DNA of 12,284 nt from an uncultured Thermoanaerobacterales bacterium. GTDB taxonomy: Bacteria; Bacillota; Clostridia; Christensenellales; UBA1242. The DNA lies in contig USTP01000020.1 in NCBI GenBank assembly GCA_900557695.1, forward strand, positions 1-12,284, given 5' to 3'. The position numbers were made by a program, and so were the translations under genes. This document shows, in pieces, positions 1-7,096 of this stretch. Below the pieces are notes generated by a model that saw only the letters and a program-made list of their open reading frames with translations, had not been told where the DNA came from and ran no database searches. Within the stretch, counting starts at the first letter, position 1, and each line of letters starts with the position of its first letter.

Positions 1-48
1 CGAGATGACGTCGAGTCTCGTGGGCTCGGAGATGTGTATAAGAGACAG
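1..48 (+). other. Nextera i7 sequencing adapter (artefact)
   Basis: This is library adapter, not organism DNA. Positions 1-6 (CGAGAT) match the 3' end of the Illumina P7 oligo. Positions 7-14 (GACGTCGA) sit where the 8-base i7 index belongs. Positions 15-48 match the Nextera read-2 adapter, ending in the 19-bp Tn5 mosaic end at 30-48. The genuine insert therefore starts at about 49. From memory the index is the reverse complement of Nextera N729, which I could not verify. Confidence 0.97.
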
Positions 49-69
49 ACTATAGAAAGAACAAAATAA
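49..69 (+). CDS. Possible last codons of an upstream gene (partial)
   Basis: Directly after the adapter, the frame starting at 49 reads six sense codons (T-I-E-R-T-K) followed by two tandem TAA stops (67-72). A strong terminator begins about 10 bases later. This is what the 3' end of a truncated upstream gene would look like. With only 18 coding bases the frame cannot be proved and no product can be named; the terminator at 81-119 is the firmer sign that a gene ended here. Confidence 0.25.
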   Translation, partial: TIERTK

Positions 70-80
70 TAACACAATTT

Positions 81-119
81 AAAGCTTAGCATTAACTCGC
101 TAAGCTTTTTATTTTATTT
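81..119 (+). terminator. Rho-independent terminator of the gene left of the window
   Basis: A perfect 10-bp inverted repeat, AAAGCTTAGC (81-90) and GCTAAGCTTT (99-108), has an 8-base loop and is followed by a T-rich tract to about 119. The left flank lacks a matching A-tract, so it acts on plus-strand transcripts coming from beyond the left end. Confidence 0.85.
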
Positions 120-139
120 GGATAAAAAGGTAAAAAAGT

Positions 140-169
140 TTTACACATTGGCAAAAATTATGTTATTAT
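140..169 (+). promoter_or_regulatory. Predicted sigma-A promoter for the DUF2804 gene
   Basis: The -35 is TTTACA (140-145) and the -10 is TATTAT (164-169), each 5/6 to consensus, with an 18-bp spacer. A start near 176 would leave a leader of about 37 bases before the ATG at 213. It lies between the preceding terminator and the gene, as expected for an independent unit. Confidence 0.55.
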
Positions 170-212
170 CAACTTAATTGTTATAGTTTTTTTGGCTTTG
201 TGGGAGATAGGT

Positions 213-1256
213 ATGGAGCAAAAACAAATAGTAGACGGGAAAGATCTTTTAAATGAAGACGGAACTCTTAGTGATTTTGGGTATAGCAAAACGCCTATTT
301 TAAATTATAATAAGGGCAATGTGAAAAAGAAAAAAAGATTAAAAGAATGGGATTACTATTATATTAGTGATTCAAGGTTTGGTTTGTGCTTAACTATTTC
401 AAACCTAAGTTATGTTGGGGCAATATCTGCATCAGTTATAGACTTTAGAGATAGAAGGCACTATAATAAAACCTCGCTTATTCTTTTCCCAAAAAACAAG
501 GCTATTTTGCCTGAGTCTTCTAAAGAAGGGCTTTCAGTTTTAAGAACTAAAGACGCTGAGTTTAGATTTGAGGTTAAAGATGGAAAGCGTTTTTTAACAG
601 GTATATATAATAACTTTTATAAAGATAATGGGCAAAACAGGAACCTTGAGTTTGAAATAGAAATATTTAACGAACCTCAAGAAAGCATGGTTAAGGTAAC
701 GCCATTTAAAAATAAATATCATTTCTACTATAACCAAAAAATAAATTGTATGACGGCGCAAGGGAAATTTAATTTTAAAGGGAAAACCTATGTTTTTGAC
801 CCTGAGCACACTATGGCAACTTTAGACTGGGGAAGAGGGGTTTTGCCATACAACACGCTTTGGTATTGGGCTAGCATGCAGGCTAAGGATGAGCATGGTA
901 AAACGCTTGGTATAAATTTGGGAAAAGCTCTTGGCAACAACTCTCACGCAACCGAAAATATGATTTTTTATGATGGGAAAGCTCATAAACTAGGAGATGT
1001 TAAGATATACATTCAGCGCGATAAAAGAAAGCGTGACTATATGGGAACATGGACTTTTTATTCAGATGATGGCAGGCTAGAACTGATGTTTGTGCCAGAA
1101 ATGGATAGATATGTGCCATTTAACTTGCTGTTTCTAGCTTTTGTGCCGCATCAGGTTTTTGGAAAGTATAGCGGTAAGTTAATATTAGATGATGGAAAAA
1201 CTATTGAAATAGAGAACCTGCCTGGTTTTGCAGAGAGAGTTGTAAATAGGTGGTAA
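213..1256 (+). CDS. DUF2804 domain-containing protein
   Basis: A 347-residue protein that I assign to the DUF2804 family (Pfam) from its pattern. It has aromatic-rich beta-strand character throughout, a LDWGRG motif followed by WYWAS in the middle, then INLGKALG. The C-terminal part contains VPFN, HQVFGKYSG and a LPGFAERVVNRW ending. No molecular function is established for the family. No signal peptide or membrane segment is visible, so it is probably cytoplasmic. I chose ATG 213 because GGGAG (202-206) lies 6 bases upstream; an in-frame TTG at 192 would add seven residues (M-A-L-W-E-I-G) but has no binding site of its own and would overlap the Shine-Dalgarno. It has its own promoter and terminator, so it appears monocistronic. 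Confidence 0.8.
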   Translation: MEQKQIVDGKDLLNEDGTLSDFGYSKTPILNYNKGNVKKKKRLKEWDYYYISDSRFGLCLTISNLSYVGAISASVIDFRDRRHYNKTSLILFPKNKAILPESSKEGLSVLRTKDAEFRFEVKDGKRFLTGIYNNFYKDNGQNRNLEFEIEIFNEPQESMVKVTPFKNKYHFYYNQKINCMTAQGKFNFKGKTYVFDPEHTMATLDWGRGVLPYNTLWYWASMQAKDEHGKTLGINLGKALGNNSHATENMIFYDGKAHKLGDVKIYIQRDKRKRDYMGTWTFYSDDGRLELMFVPEMDRYVPFNLLFLAFVPHQVFGKYSGKLILDDGKTIEIENLPGFAERVVNRW

Positions 1257-1275
1257 GATAAAAAATATTAAAAAA

Positions 1276-1314
1276 TTAAAGGGCATCTAAAAAGGTGCTC
1301 TTTTTATTTTTTTT
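1276..1314 (+). terminator. Rho-independent terminator after the DUF2804 gene
   Basis: AGGGCATC pairs with GGTGCTCT (8 bp including two G-U pairs) around a TAAAAA loop, extended by A-T pairs at the base and followed by about 14 bases that are nearly all T. It begins some 20 bases after the DUF2804 stop codon. Confidence 0.8.
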
Positions 1315-1364
1315 GTTAAATTTGTTTGAATTTTATTTATTTTTTAAAACTTGGTAATAATACT

Positions 1365-1392
1365 TTGCGTTTTTTGTAAAAAAAATTACAAT
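1365..1392 (+). promoter_or_regulatory. Predicted promoter for the PAP2-led operon
   Basis: The -10 is TACAAT (1387-1392, 5/6). The -35 is a weak TTGCGT (1365-1370, 3/6) at 16 bp. A second possible -10, TATAGT, sits just downstream at 1393-1398 but has no suitable -35. Some promoter is needed here because a strong terminator precedes and six tightly packed genes follow. Confidence 0.4.
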
Positions 1393-1421
1393 TATAGTAC
1401 AAACTAACTAGAGAGGAATTT

Positions 1422-1991
1422 ATGGAAGGTCTTGTTTGGGTTAACGAAAACTTGCATGGGAATGCTGCGTTTAACAATTTTGTTGGTTTTTTTACCTCAC
1501 TTGGCGATGGGGGCTATATTTGGCTCATAATTGCGGCTGTTTTGCTATGCTTTAAAAAAACAAGGGTTAGCGCCTTAGTTATGATGATATCTTTAGCCGT
1601 TGGCGCAATAATCAACGATACTATTTTAAAAGAAATTTTTGCAAGACCAAGGCCATTTAGTGTTAATGAAGATTTTAAAGTTTTTATAGAAAGCGTGGGC
1701 TATGAGTTGCCTTCAGGCTTTTCCTTCCCCTCTGGGCACACATTCTCTTCGTTTAACTGCGCTGTAGTTTTAACGCTATTTAACAAAAAAATGGGATACT
1801 TTACCATTCCGCTTGCCACTTTAATAGGGCTTTCTAGGATATTTATGTGCGTGCATTATCCTACAGATGTTTTGGCAGGTGCAGTTTGCGGAATTTTAAC
1901 TGCTTTGGCTGTTTATGCGTTATATTTGTTAGTAGTTAGGAAAATAGTTGCTTTTAAACGAAACAAGGTTCGCAAAGGGGCCAGACTATGA
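1422..1991 (+). CDS. PAP2-superfamily membrane phosphatase
   Basis: A 189-residue multi-pass membrane protein carrying all three phosphatase motifs of the PAP2 family: K-x6-RP (K70 to P78), PSGH (103-106) and SR-x5-H-x3-D (S138, R139, H145, D149). The family includes phosphatidic acid, phosphatidylglycerol-phosphate and undecaprenyl-pyrophosphate phosphatases; the exact lipid substrate cannot be told from sequence. Hydrophobic segments lie at about 32-44, 50-68, 110-120, 126-142 and 150-172, followed by a strongly basic cytoplasmic tail. The start ATG has GAGAGGA just upstream. It is first in the operon, and its stop overlaps the next start (ATGA, 1988-1991), implying translational coupling. 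Confidence 0.92.
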   Translation: MEGLVWVNENLHGNAAFNNFVGFFTSLGDGGYIWLIIAAVLLCFKKTRVSALVMMISLAVGAIINDTILKEIFARPRPFSVNEDFKVFIESVGYELPSGFSFPSGHTFSSFNCAVVLTLFNKKMGYFTIPLATLIGLSRIFMCVHYPTDVLAGAVCGILTALAVYALYLLVVRKIVAFKRNKVRKGARL

Positions 1992-3577
1992 TTAGAATAA
2001 GCGAAGTTAAGGTTCCTGTAGATGCGGGGAGAAATAAAGACAATCTTAATAAATACATTGCAAAACATTTGGGGATAGAAGAAAGTGATGTGCTAGATTT
2101 TAAAATTGTTAGAAGGTCGATAGACGGAAGAAAGAAAACAGATGTTCACTATAAATTTAACTTTGATGTTGAGATAGATAAAACTTTATTAGCAAGAATA
2201 AACCCTAAATTATACACTTTTACTCAGCCTTTGCCAGTAAAAGTGCAAAATTTTATTACAACGAAAAAAACGGTGGTGGTTATTGGAAGTGGCCCTGCAG
2301 GGCTATTTTGCGCGTTAACGCTTGCAAGGGCAGGGGTTTATGTTGTTGTTATTGAAAGGGGCGAGCAGATAGAAAATAGAGTAGAAACTGCAAATAACAT
2401 ACTAAAAACTGGAAAAGTTGATAATTTTAACAGCAATATTCAGTTTGGAGAGGGTGGCGCAGGAACTTTTTCAGATGGTAAACTATACACTGGCATAAAT
2501 AGTCCGCTTGTAAAAAATGTGCTAGAGGAATTTTATAAGCATGGGGCAGAGGAAGATGTTCTTTATGATGCTAAACCACATATTGGAACGGACAAACTTA
2601 GAATTATAGTTAAAAACATTCGAGAAGAGATTGTTAAGCTAAACGGCAAATTTCTGTTTAACACGAAATTTACAAAGTTTCAGCAACAAAACGAGAAAAT
2701 TATTGCTTATTATAGCGGAGAACATGTTGGGAGCATTGTTGCAGACGCTATGGTTTTGGCAATCGGTTACTCGGCTAGAGATACAATAAGGTATCTTTAC
2801 GAGGCTAAAATCAACTTTAAACAAAAGCCCTTTTCGGTTGGCTATAGAATTGAGCATCTTCAAAAAGATGTGGACATTTGCCAGTATGGAGAAAGGTTTG
2901 CAAAGATTTTGCCACCAGCAGATTATAAAATATTTCAACACTTGCCAAACGGTAGAACGGTTTACACCTTTTGTATGTGCCCTGGCGGAGTGGTTGTTCC
3001 TGCGGGAAGTGGTAAAGAAGAGTTAGTTACCAATGGCATGAGCTATCATGCAAGGGATAAAGAAAACGCAAATAGTGCAATTTTAGTTAGCGTTTCGCCG
3101 AAAGATTATGAAAGTGAACATCCGCTTGCTGGTATAGATTTTCAAGAAAAATTAGAAAAAAATGCATATTTTCAAGCAAATGGGGCGTTTATTTGCACTT
3201 TAGTTAAAGATTTTTTAAATAGTGAGCCATCTGCAAAACTAGGAAAAGTTGTGCCTAGCGTTGCAAATTTTGTTTTGGGCGATGTTTCTAAACTTTTGCC
3301 AAGTGAGCTTGCAAAATCTATTCAAGATGGTATAAAATTGTTTTCAAAGAAGTTGGGTTTTTTTAAAGATGGAGATGCGGTTTTAACAGGCGTTGAAACT
3401 AGATCGTCAGCACCATACATGATTTTAAGAAATGAAGATAAGCAAACAAATATTAAAAATGTTTACGCTATCGGCGAGGGAGCTGGCATGGCTGGGGGTA
3501 TTGTTTCCTCGGCTGTTGATGGTATAAATATAGGCACTGAAATTATTAAGCGATTTTTAAAGGAAGGAAGCAAATGA
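1988..3577 (+). CDS. FAD-dependent oxidoreductase, COG2509 type
   Basis: A 529-residue flavoprotein of the uncharacterised 'FAD-dependent dehydrogenase' group (COG2509) found widely in clostridia. An N-terminal domain of about 90 residues precedes the Rossmann FAD site GSGPAG (100-105), with the ribose-binding acid E123 after the second strand. Family-typical blocks follow: FGEGGAGTFSDGKL (153-166), AIGYSARDT (258-266), CMCPGG (329-334), GVETRSSAP (468-476) and the C-terminal flavin-binding GEGAGMAGGI (496-505). The Cys-x-Cys at 329-331 could be redox-active, but this is inference. The substrate is unknown. AAAGGGG (1974-1980) lies 7 bases before the ATG. It overlaps the PAP2 gene and the downstream hydrolase by 4 bases each. 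Confidence 0.88.
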   Translation: MIRISEVKVPVDAGRNKDNLNKYIAKHLGIEESDVLDFKIVRRSIDGRKKTDVHYKFNFDVEIDKTLLARINPKLYTFTQPLPVKVQNFITTKKTVVVIGSGPAGLFCALTLARAGVYVVVIERGEQIENRVETANNILKTGKVDNFNSNIQFGEGGAGTFSDGKLYTGINSPLVKNVLEEFYKHGAEEDVLYDAKPHIGTDKLRIIVKNIREEIVKLNGKFLFNTKFTKFQQQNEKIIAYYSGEHVGSIVADAMVLAIGYSARDTIRYLYEAKINFKQKPFSVGYRIEHLQKDVDICQYGERFAKILPPADYKIFQHLPNGRTVYTFCMCPGGVVVPAGSGKEELVTNGMSYHARDKENANSAILVSVSPKDYESEHPLAGIDFQEKLEKNAYFQANGAFICTLVKDFLNSEPSAKLGKVVPSVANFVLGDVSKLLPSELAKSIQDGIKLFSKKLGFFKDGDAVLTGVETRSSAPYMILRNEDKQTNIKNVYAIGEGAGMAGGIVSSAVDGINIGTEIIKRFLKEGSK

Positions 3578-4134
3578 GAATAATAAAAGTTACAAATGGT
3601 CCGCTAATGCAAAACTGTTATATTTTGGCAGGGAAAGACAAGGCGATTGTTATAGACCCTGGTATTGATACAAAAAAAATAATTGACATATTAAGCAAAA
3701 ATAGGTTAAAGCCAACCGTGGTTTTGCTAACGCATGGGCATTTTGACCATATATACTCGGCTAAAGAGTTAAAAAATATGGGGGCTAGAGTGTATGTAAC
3801 AGAAGTTGATGCTCCTAAACTTTTAGACAATGAGCTTAATATGGGTTTTATTTGCGACATAATTTGCAAGCCAGTTTTGCCAGATGGCTTTTTAATTGAA
3901 GGGGAGAATGAGTTTGAGGGGGAGAAATTTGACATAGTTTTTACTCCAGGGCATACTTCTGGAAGTTGCGTAATATTTTATGGTGATAACGCTTTTACTG
4001 GAGATACATATTTTGAAGAAGGGGTTTATGGTAGAACCGACCTTTTGGATGGAAACCAAGAAAAGATAGAAGCTAGTTTAAAGAAACTAAAGCCACTACT
4101 AAAAGGCAAAACTATTTTCCCAGGACATGAATAA
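3574..4134 (+). CDS. Metallo-beta-lactamase-fold hydrolase (glyoxalase II-like), short C-terminus
   Basis: A 186-residue cytoplasmic hydrolase of the metallo-beta-lactamase fold with a complete set of dinuclear metal ligands: HGHFDH (54-59), H127 in PGHTSGS, D144 in TGDT and H185 in the final PGHE. The DPG (28-30) and GRTDL (153-157) blocks match the YcbL/GloB-like subgroup, which hydrolyses thioesters such as hydroxyacylglutathione analogues; the actual substrate is unknown. It stops one residue after the last metal ligand, whereas relatives usually run about 20 residues further. AGGAAGGA (3561-3568) is a strong binding site before the ATG. It overlaps the flavoprotein gene by 4 bases and the next gene by one base (TAATG). 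Confidence 0.88.
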   Translation: MRIIKVTNGPLMQNCYILAGKDKAIVIDPGIDTKKIIDILSKNRLKPTVVLLTHGHFDHIYSAKELKNMGARVYVTEVDAPKLLDNELNMGFICDIICKPVLPDGFLIEGENEFEGEKFDIVFTPGHTSGSCVIFYGDNAFTGDTYFEEGVYGRTDLLDGNQEKIEASLKKLKPLLKGKTIFPGHE

Positions 4135-4928
4135 TGAAAAATATTATTTCTTTCACATTCTACAATTGGCTTATTGAAACGGGTGACCTAGGAGAGGGGC
4201 TTGGGCTTTGGTGCCCCCTTCATATTGCTTTGATGGTGCTTTTATTTTCATGGATGGTTTTGTGCTTTTTTATATTTCGAAAATATAAAAGTTTTGCTTT
4301 AAAACTAACAACTGTTCTTTGCTATGTTATGCTATTTTTTAGAATTTTTAGGATGCTGCTTTTAATGATTTCAGGAAAAGAAAGCGTGGTTGCGGCGCTT
4401 CCTTGGCATTTGTGCCATATTATGGCAATTGTGTTTCCACTATTTTTCTTAACAAAAACCAAGAAGTTTTTCTTGCCAATAGTGTGCGTTACCCTGTTTG
4501 GAGGAATTCTAACTTTCATATTTGGTGACTACTATTGTTATTCAACGCTATCATTTTTGCAACTTGAAAGCCTACTTTTGCATTTTCTGATGCCAACTGT
4601 TGTTATAGGTGTTGTTGCTTCTGGATATTTTGAAATAAAACTTCAAGACTTTTGGCAAATTCCAATTCTACTTATTATGTTGGTTTTATATGCAGGGCTT
4701 GGGAATTATTTGGTTGATGGAGCAAACTTTTTGTATTTAAGAGAGAATGGCTTGCCATTTAATTTGTTTGGCTCTGCTCATTTTTATTTTACTTACGCTA
4801 TACTTATACTTATTTTGTCGGTTTTGTTTACTCTACCAGTAATTTTAAATGAAGTGCACAAGAAAAATAGAGCTAAAAAATTTAGAAAGAGTGTTCGGCA
4901 AAATGTTGTAATATTCCTTAGTTTATGA
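4134..4928 (+). CDS. YwaF-like (TIGR02206 / TMEM164-type) multi-pass membrane protein
   Basis: A 264-residue integral membrane protein with about seven hydrophobic segments (roughly 28-48, 58-78, 92-106, 112-131, 145-163, 175-193, 217-238) and a basic tail (243-255). The LPWHLCH block (89-95), the intramembrane H150, N191-Y192 and the spacing of segments resemble the YwaF/TIGR02206 family, whose function is not known. This is recognition by pattern only. The start is coupled to the upstream stop (TAATG); AGGA inside the last codons of the hydrolase gene (4122-4125) is the probable binding site. The stop at 4926-4928 lies about 30 bases before the next gene. Confidence 0.6.
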   Translation: MKNIISFTFYNWLIETGDLGEGLGLWCPLHIALMVLLFSWMVLCFFIFRKYKSFALKLTTVLCYVMLFFRIFRMLLLMISGKESVVAALPWHLCHIMAIVFPLFFLTKTKKFFLPIVCVTLFGGILTFIFGDYYCYSTLSFLQLESLLLHFLMPTVVIGVVASGYFEIKLQDFWQIPILLIMLVLYAGLGNYLVDGANFLYLRENGLPFNLFGSAHFYFTYAILILILSVLFTLPVILNEVHKKNRAKKFRKSVRQNVVIFLSL

Positions 4929-4957
4929 TAAACTATATATATAAGGAGAACAAAGTT

Positions 4958-5389
4958 ATGAAATGGCTTGAGTATGTTATTTATGCACTTGCGGGCGTTA
5001 TTGTTGTTTTAATTTCAACTATTACCATTGTTAAAATGGTTAAGAAAAGCAGGGCTAAAAAAGACTCTGAGTCGAGGCAGGCTGAAAAAGTTGAGGTTAA
5101 AGGGGGCGTTAGATACACGCCAGACACCGAGATTGTTGACGAAAAGGGAGAAACAAACATCTCTTACGTTAAGGAAGACATTATTTTGCAACCAAGAAAA
5201 GTTGTTGTTGTAGACAAAAAGGGTCAAATTAAGCCAGGTAAATACACCATTCTTTCAGCCTATGAAAATGAAGACGCTTTTAATATTAGAATTGGGCTTT
5301 ATGTTAAGGAATATAAGCACGGGCAGGAGATAGTTCTTGCTCAGGGCGATGAGATTTGCCCAACAAGCTCAACAATTATTTTAAGGTAG
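4958..5389 (+). CDS. Small single-pass membrane protein, unrecognised
   Basis: A 143-residue protein I do not recognise. One membrane segment at about 5-27 is followed by a strongly basic stretch (28-36), predicting the C-terminal part in the cytoplasm. A variable charged linker leads to an apparently beta-rich domain (about 78-143) with G-K-Y-T-I-L, F-N-I-R-I-G, H-G-Q-E-I-V-L and a closing S-T-I-I-L-R. I chose ATG 4958 because AAGGAG (4943-4948) sits 9 bases upstream; an in-frame ATG at 4925 that overlaps the previous stop would add 11 residues and would place this Shine-Dalgarno inside the gene. It is the fifth gene of the operon, 13 bases before the sixth. Confidence 0.75.
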   Translation: MKWLEYVIYALAGVIVVLISTITIVKMVKKSRAKKDSESRQAEKVEVKGGVRYTPDTEIVDEKGETNISYVKEDIILQPRKVVVVDKKGQIKPGKYTILSAYENEDAFNIRIGLYVKEYKHGQEIVLAQGDEICPTSSTIILR

Positions 5390-5402
5390 TTAATGCTTTA
5401 CC

Positions 5403-5981
5403 ATGGAAGAAGATGTTATAAAAATAAACATAACAAGAAAAGATAAGATTTATCTCTCAATTATTGCTGTTTTGGTTTTGGCTTGCGTGTGTTTGTCTAT
5501 AGTTTTGCCAAGGCCATACAAGGTGGTTGAAGTTGAAAAGCCGGTTTATGAAACTGTTTATCAAAAAGTTTATGACACAAAGAATCTTTATTTAATAAAC
5601 CCAACCTCTACGCTTTATGATGAAACAAGTGGCTACACAGATGCCTTTGGCAACGAGTATGCTACTTCGTATGAAAACAGCTATCTAGACACGGGCAATC
5701 TTCGCAGTGTGAATGTGTCTGTTAAGGTGATAGAAGGCTCTAGCGAAATTGTGAAAACTATCGCGCTAGAAGAAAGTATTGCAAATTTGATTGTTTTAAA
5801 TTCTTCTTTTAATGAGTTTGGCGTAAATATCTATTTTGATACAAGCATTTTAAATAGCATAAATAATATTTTTACTGAAGCTTTGCAAGATAAAAAGTCA
5901 AACCCTCTAGACTACTATTTGTTTGAGATAGAGTTTGAAAGGGCAGTGATGAACTTCGTGGTGTGTTATATAAGTGAATAA
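5403..5981 (+). CDS. Small membrane-anchored extracytoplasmic protein, unrecognised
   Basis: A 192-residue protein without a recognised family. Residues 1-15 are charged, 16-36 form one membrane segment, and the remaining 155 or so residues are predicted outside the membrane. Just after the membrane comes a V-E-V-E-K-P-V-Y-E-T-V-Y-Q-K-V-Y stretch of alternating residues. V-L-A-C at 25-28 resembles a lipobox, but hydrophobic sequence continues past the Cys, so a plain membrane anchor is more likely. The rest has mixed strand and helix character. The ribosome binding site is weak (GGTAG about 14 bases upstream), so translation may depend on the preceding gene. It is last in the operon, with a terminator 7 bases after its stop. 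Confidence 0.72.
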   Translation: MEEDVIKINITRKDKIYLSIIAVLVLACVCLSIVLPRPYKVVEVEKPVYETVYQKVYDTKNLYLINPTSTLYDETSGYTDAFGNEYATSYENSYLDTGNLRSVNVSVKVIEGSSEIVKTIALEESIANLIVLNSSFNEFGVNIYFDTSILNSINNIFTEALQDKKSNPLDYYLFEIEFERAVMNFVVCYISE

Positions 5982-5987
5982 AATAGC

Positions 5988-6020
5988 AAAAAGCTAGAGC
6001 TAAGGCTCTAGCTTTTTATT
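5988..6020. terminator. Bidirectional rho-independent terminator
   Basis: A perfect 13-bp inverted repeat, AAAAAGCTAGAGC (5988-6000) and GCTCTAGCTTTTT (6005-6017), with a 4-base loop. T-rich tracts follow on both strands (ATTTTA rightwards; the complement of TAAAATAGC leftwards). It ends the six-gene operon on the plus strand and is also the first terminator met by minus-strand transcripts from tRNA-Asn and, by readthrough, the TtcA-like gene. Confidence 0.88.
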
Positions 6021-6058
6021 TTACCGCTGGTTGTTTTTTGTGTTGATGTGTTATTTTT

Positions 6059-6133
6059 TGGCTCCCCGAGTAGGATTCGAACCTACGGCCTATCGATTAA
6101 CAGTCGAGTGCTCCACCGCTGAGCTATCGGGGA
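6059..6133 (-). tRNA. trnN: tRNA-Asn (GUU)
   Basis: On the minus strand a complete cloverleaf can be folded. The acceptor stem is TCCCCGA with TCGGGGA, the D arm contains AGCTCAGCGGTGGAGC, the anticodon loop is CTGTTAA (anticodon GTT) and the T arm is GTAGG-TTCGAAT-CCTAC. The discriminator is G and the CCA end is encoded (6059-6061). The anticodon stem has a C-T mismatch at its base. Without CCA the gene spans 6062-6133. Confidence 0.95.
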
Positions 6134-6176
6134 ATATATGTTCACTGCGTGATATAAAAATCACACAAGTAAACGT

Positions 6177-6205
6177 ATTATATAATATGTTTTTTTCTTT
6201 TGCAA
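6177..6205 (-). promoter_or_regulatory. Predicted promoter of tRNA-Asn
   Basis: On the minus strand the -35 is TTGCAA (6200-6205) and the -10 is a perfect TATAAT (6177-6182), with an exact 17-bp spacer. Transcription would begin near 6170, giving a 5' leader of about 37 bases. That leader contains a small GTGAT/ATCAC hairpin before the mature tRNA. Confidence 0.75.
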
Positions 6206-6247
6206 GTGTTTTTGTGAAATTTTTAAATTTATGTTTATTAGATTTTT

Positions 6248-7096
6248 TTATTTATCATATTCATCCTTGAAGTGATGCGTGATGCCTTGCTTGTCTTTAT
6301 AGGCAATAATTGTTGACAGGTTCACGTTCTCAACACTTTTAAATATGTTTTGCTCAATTTGTGGGTCTTCTTTTTTTATCTCGGCAATAAGGTCTTTAAC
6401 GCGTTTGCGCTTTGAGGCTGTTCTTGTTTGCGCCTCTTTATAGTTCTCGCTTGTGAACTTGCAGGCACATTCTATAAATTTTAAGTTGTTGTAGTCGCGC
6501 CAAGCTTTAATGTTTTTTTCGCGAACCAAATACATTGGTCTTATTAGCTCCATGCCCTCAAAATTGGTGCTGTGAAGCTTTGGCATCATGGTTTGAATTT
6601 GCCCACCATAAAGCATACCAAGCAAGATAGTTTCTATAACATCGTCATAATGGTGGCCAAGAGCTATTTTGTTGCAACCAAGCTCTTTAGCTTTTGCATA
6701 CAAACAGCCTCTTCTCATCCTTGCGCAGATATAGCAGGGAGATTTTTCTATTGTGAAAACGCTTTCAAAAATGTCTGACTCAAAAATTGTTATTGGTATA
6801 TTTAAAAGCTTTGCATTGTGCTCAATTTGGGCGCGATTTTCTTTATTATAGCCAGGGTCCATAACAAGATATTCAACATCAAAATGAAATTTATTATGTT
6901 TTTGCAACTCTTGAAATAGTTTTGCAAGAAGCATACTATCTTTTCCACCAGAAATACAGACGGCAACTTTATCGCCCTCTTTTAAAAGCTCATATTCTTT
7001 TATTGCTTTTGTAAATTTAGAAAAAATGTCTTTATGATATCTTTTTCTTAAACTCTCTTCTGCTTTTAAAGCAGGGGATAGCTCTTGGTTTTCCAT
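6248..7096 (-). CDS. ttcA: TtcA-like tRNA 2-thiocytidine synthetase (PP-loop ATPase)
   Basis: A 282-residue protein of the TtcA/TilS PP-loop family, which adenylates a tRNA base and replaces oxygen with sulfur; TtcA itself makes 2-thiocytidine at position 32. Visible are the ATP-binding SGGKDS (49-54), a C-x2-C pair (C121, C124) followed by the RMRRG block, GHHYDDVIET (147-156), the YGG stretch, and further cysteines at 210 and 212. TtcA binds an Fe-S cluster with the C-x2-C pair and one later Cys, which fits here. I chose ATG 7096 because AGAGG lies 8 bases upstream. An in-frame ATG at 7114 sits almost on the predicted transcription start and has no binding site. The exact tRNA target is inferred from family. 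Confidence 0.82.
   Translation of the reverse strand: MENQELSPALKAEESLRKRYHKDIFSKFTKAIKEYELLKEGDKVAVCISGGKDSMLLAKLFQELQKHNKFHFDVEYLVMDPGYNKENRAQIEHNAKLLNIPITIFESDIFESVFTIEKSPCYICARMRRGCLYAKAKELGCNKIALGHHYDDVIETILLGMLYGGQIQTMMPKLHSTNFEGMELIRPMYLVREKNIKAWRDYNNLKFIECACKFTSENYKEAQTRTASKRKRVKDLIAEIKKEDPQIEQNIFKSVENVNLSTIIAYKDKQGITHHFKDEYDK

Noticed and set aside
192..212. TTG start for the DUF2804 protein, adding seven residues
   Set aside because: ATG 213 has GGGAG at a proper 6-base distance; the TTG has no binding site.
2639..2941. 100-codon minus-strand ORF inside the flavoprotein gene
   Set aside because: Opposite-strand shadow of a well-supported gene, with no binding site or recognisable domain.
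5428..5500. Lipoprotein signal (V-L-A-C) in the last gene of the operon
   Set aside because: Hydrophobic residues continue past the Cys and the context fits a plain membrane anchor; kept only as a remark in the gene entry.
6031..6270. Plus-strand ORF of 79 codons containing an A-P-R-V-G-F-E-P-T type peptide
   Set aside because: It is the antisense of tRNA-Asn. Translations of this kind are a well-known false protein in databases.
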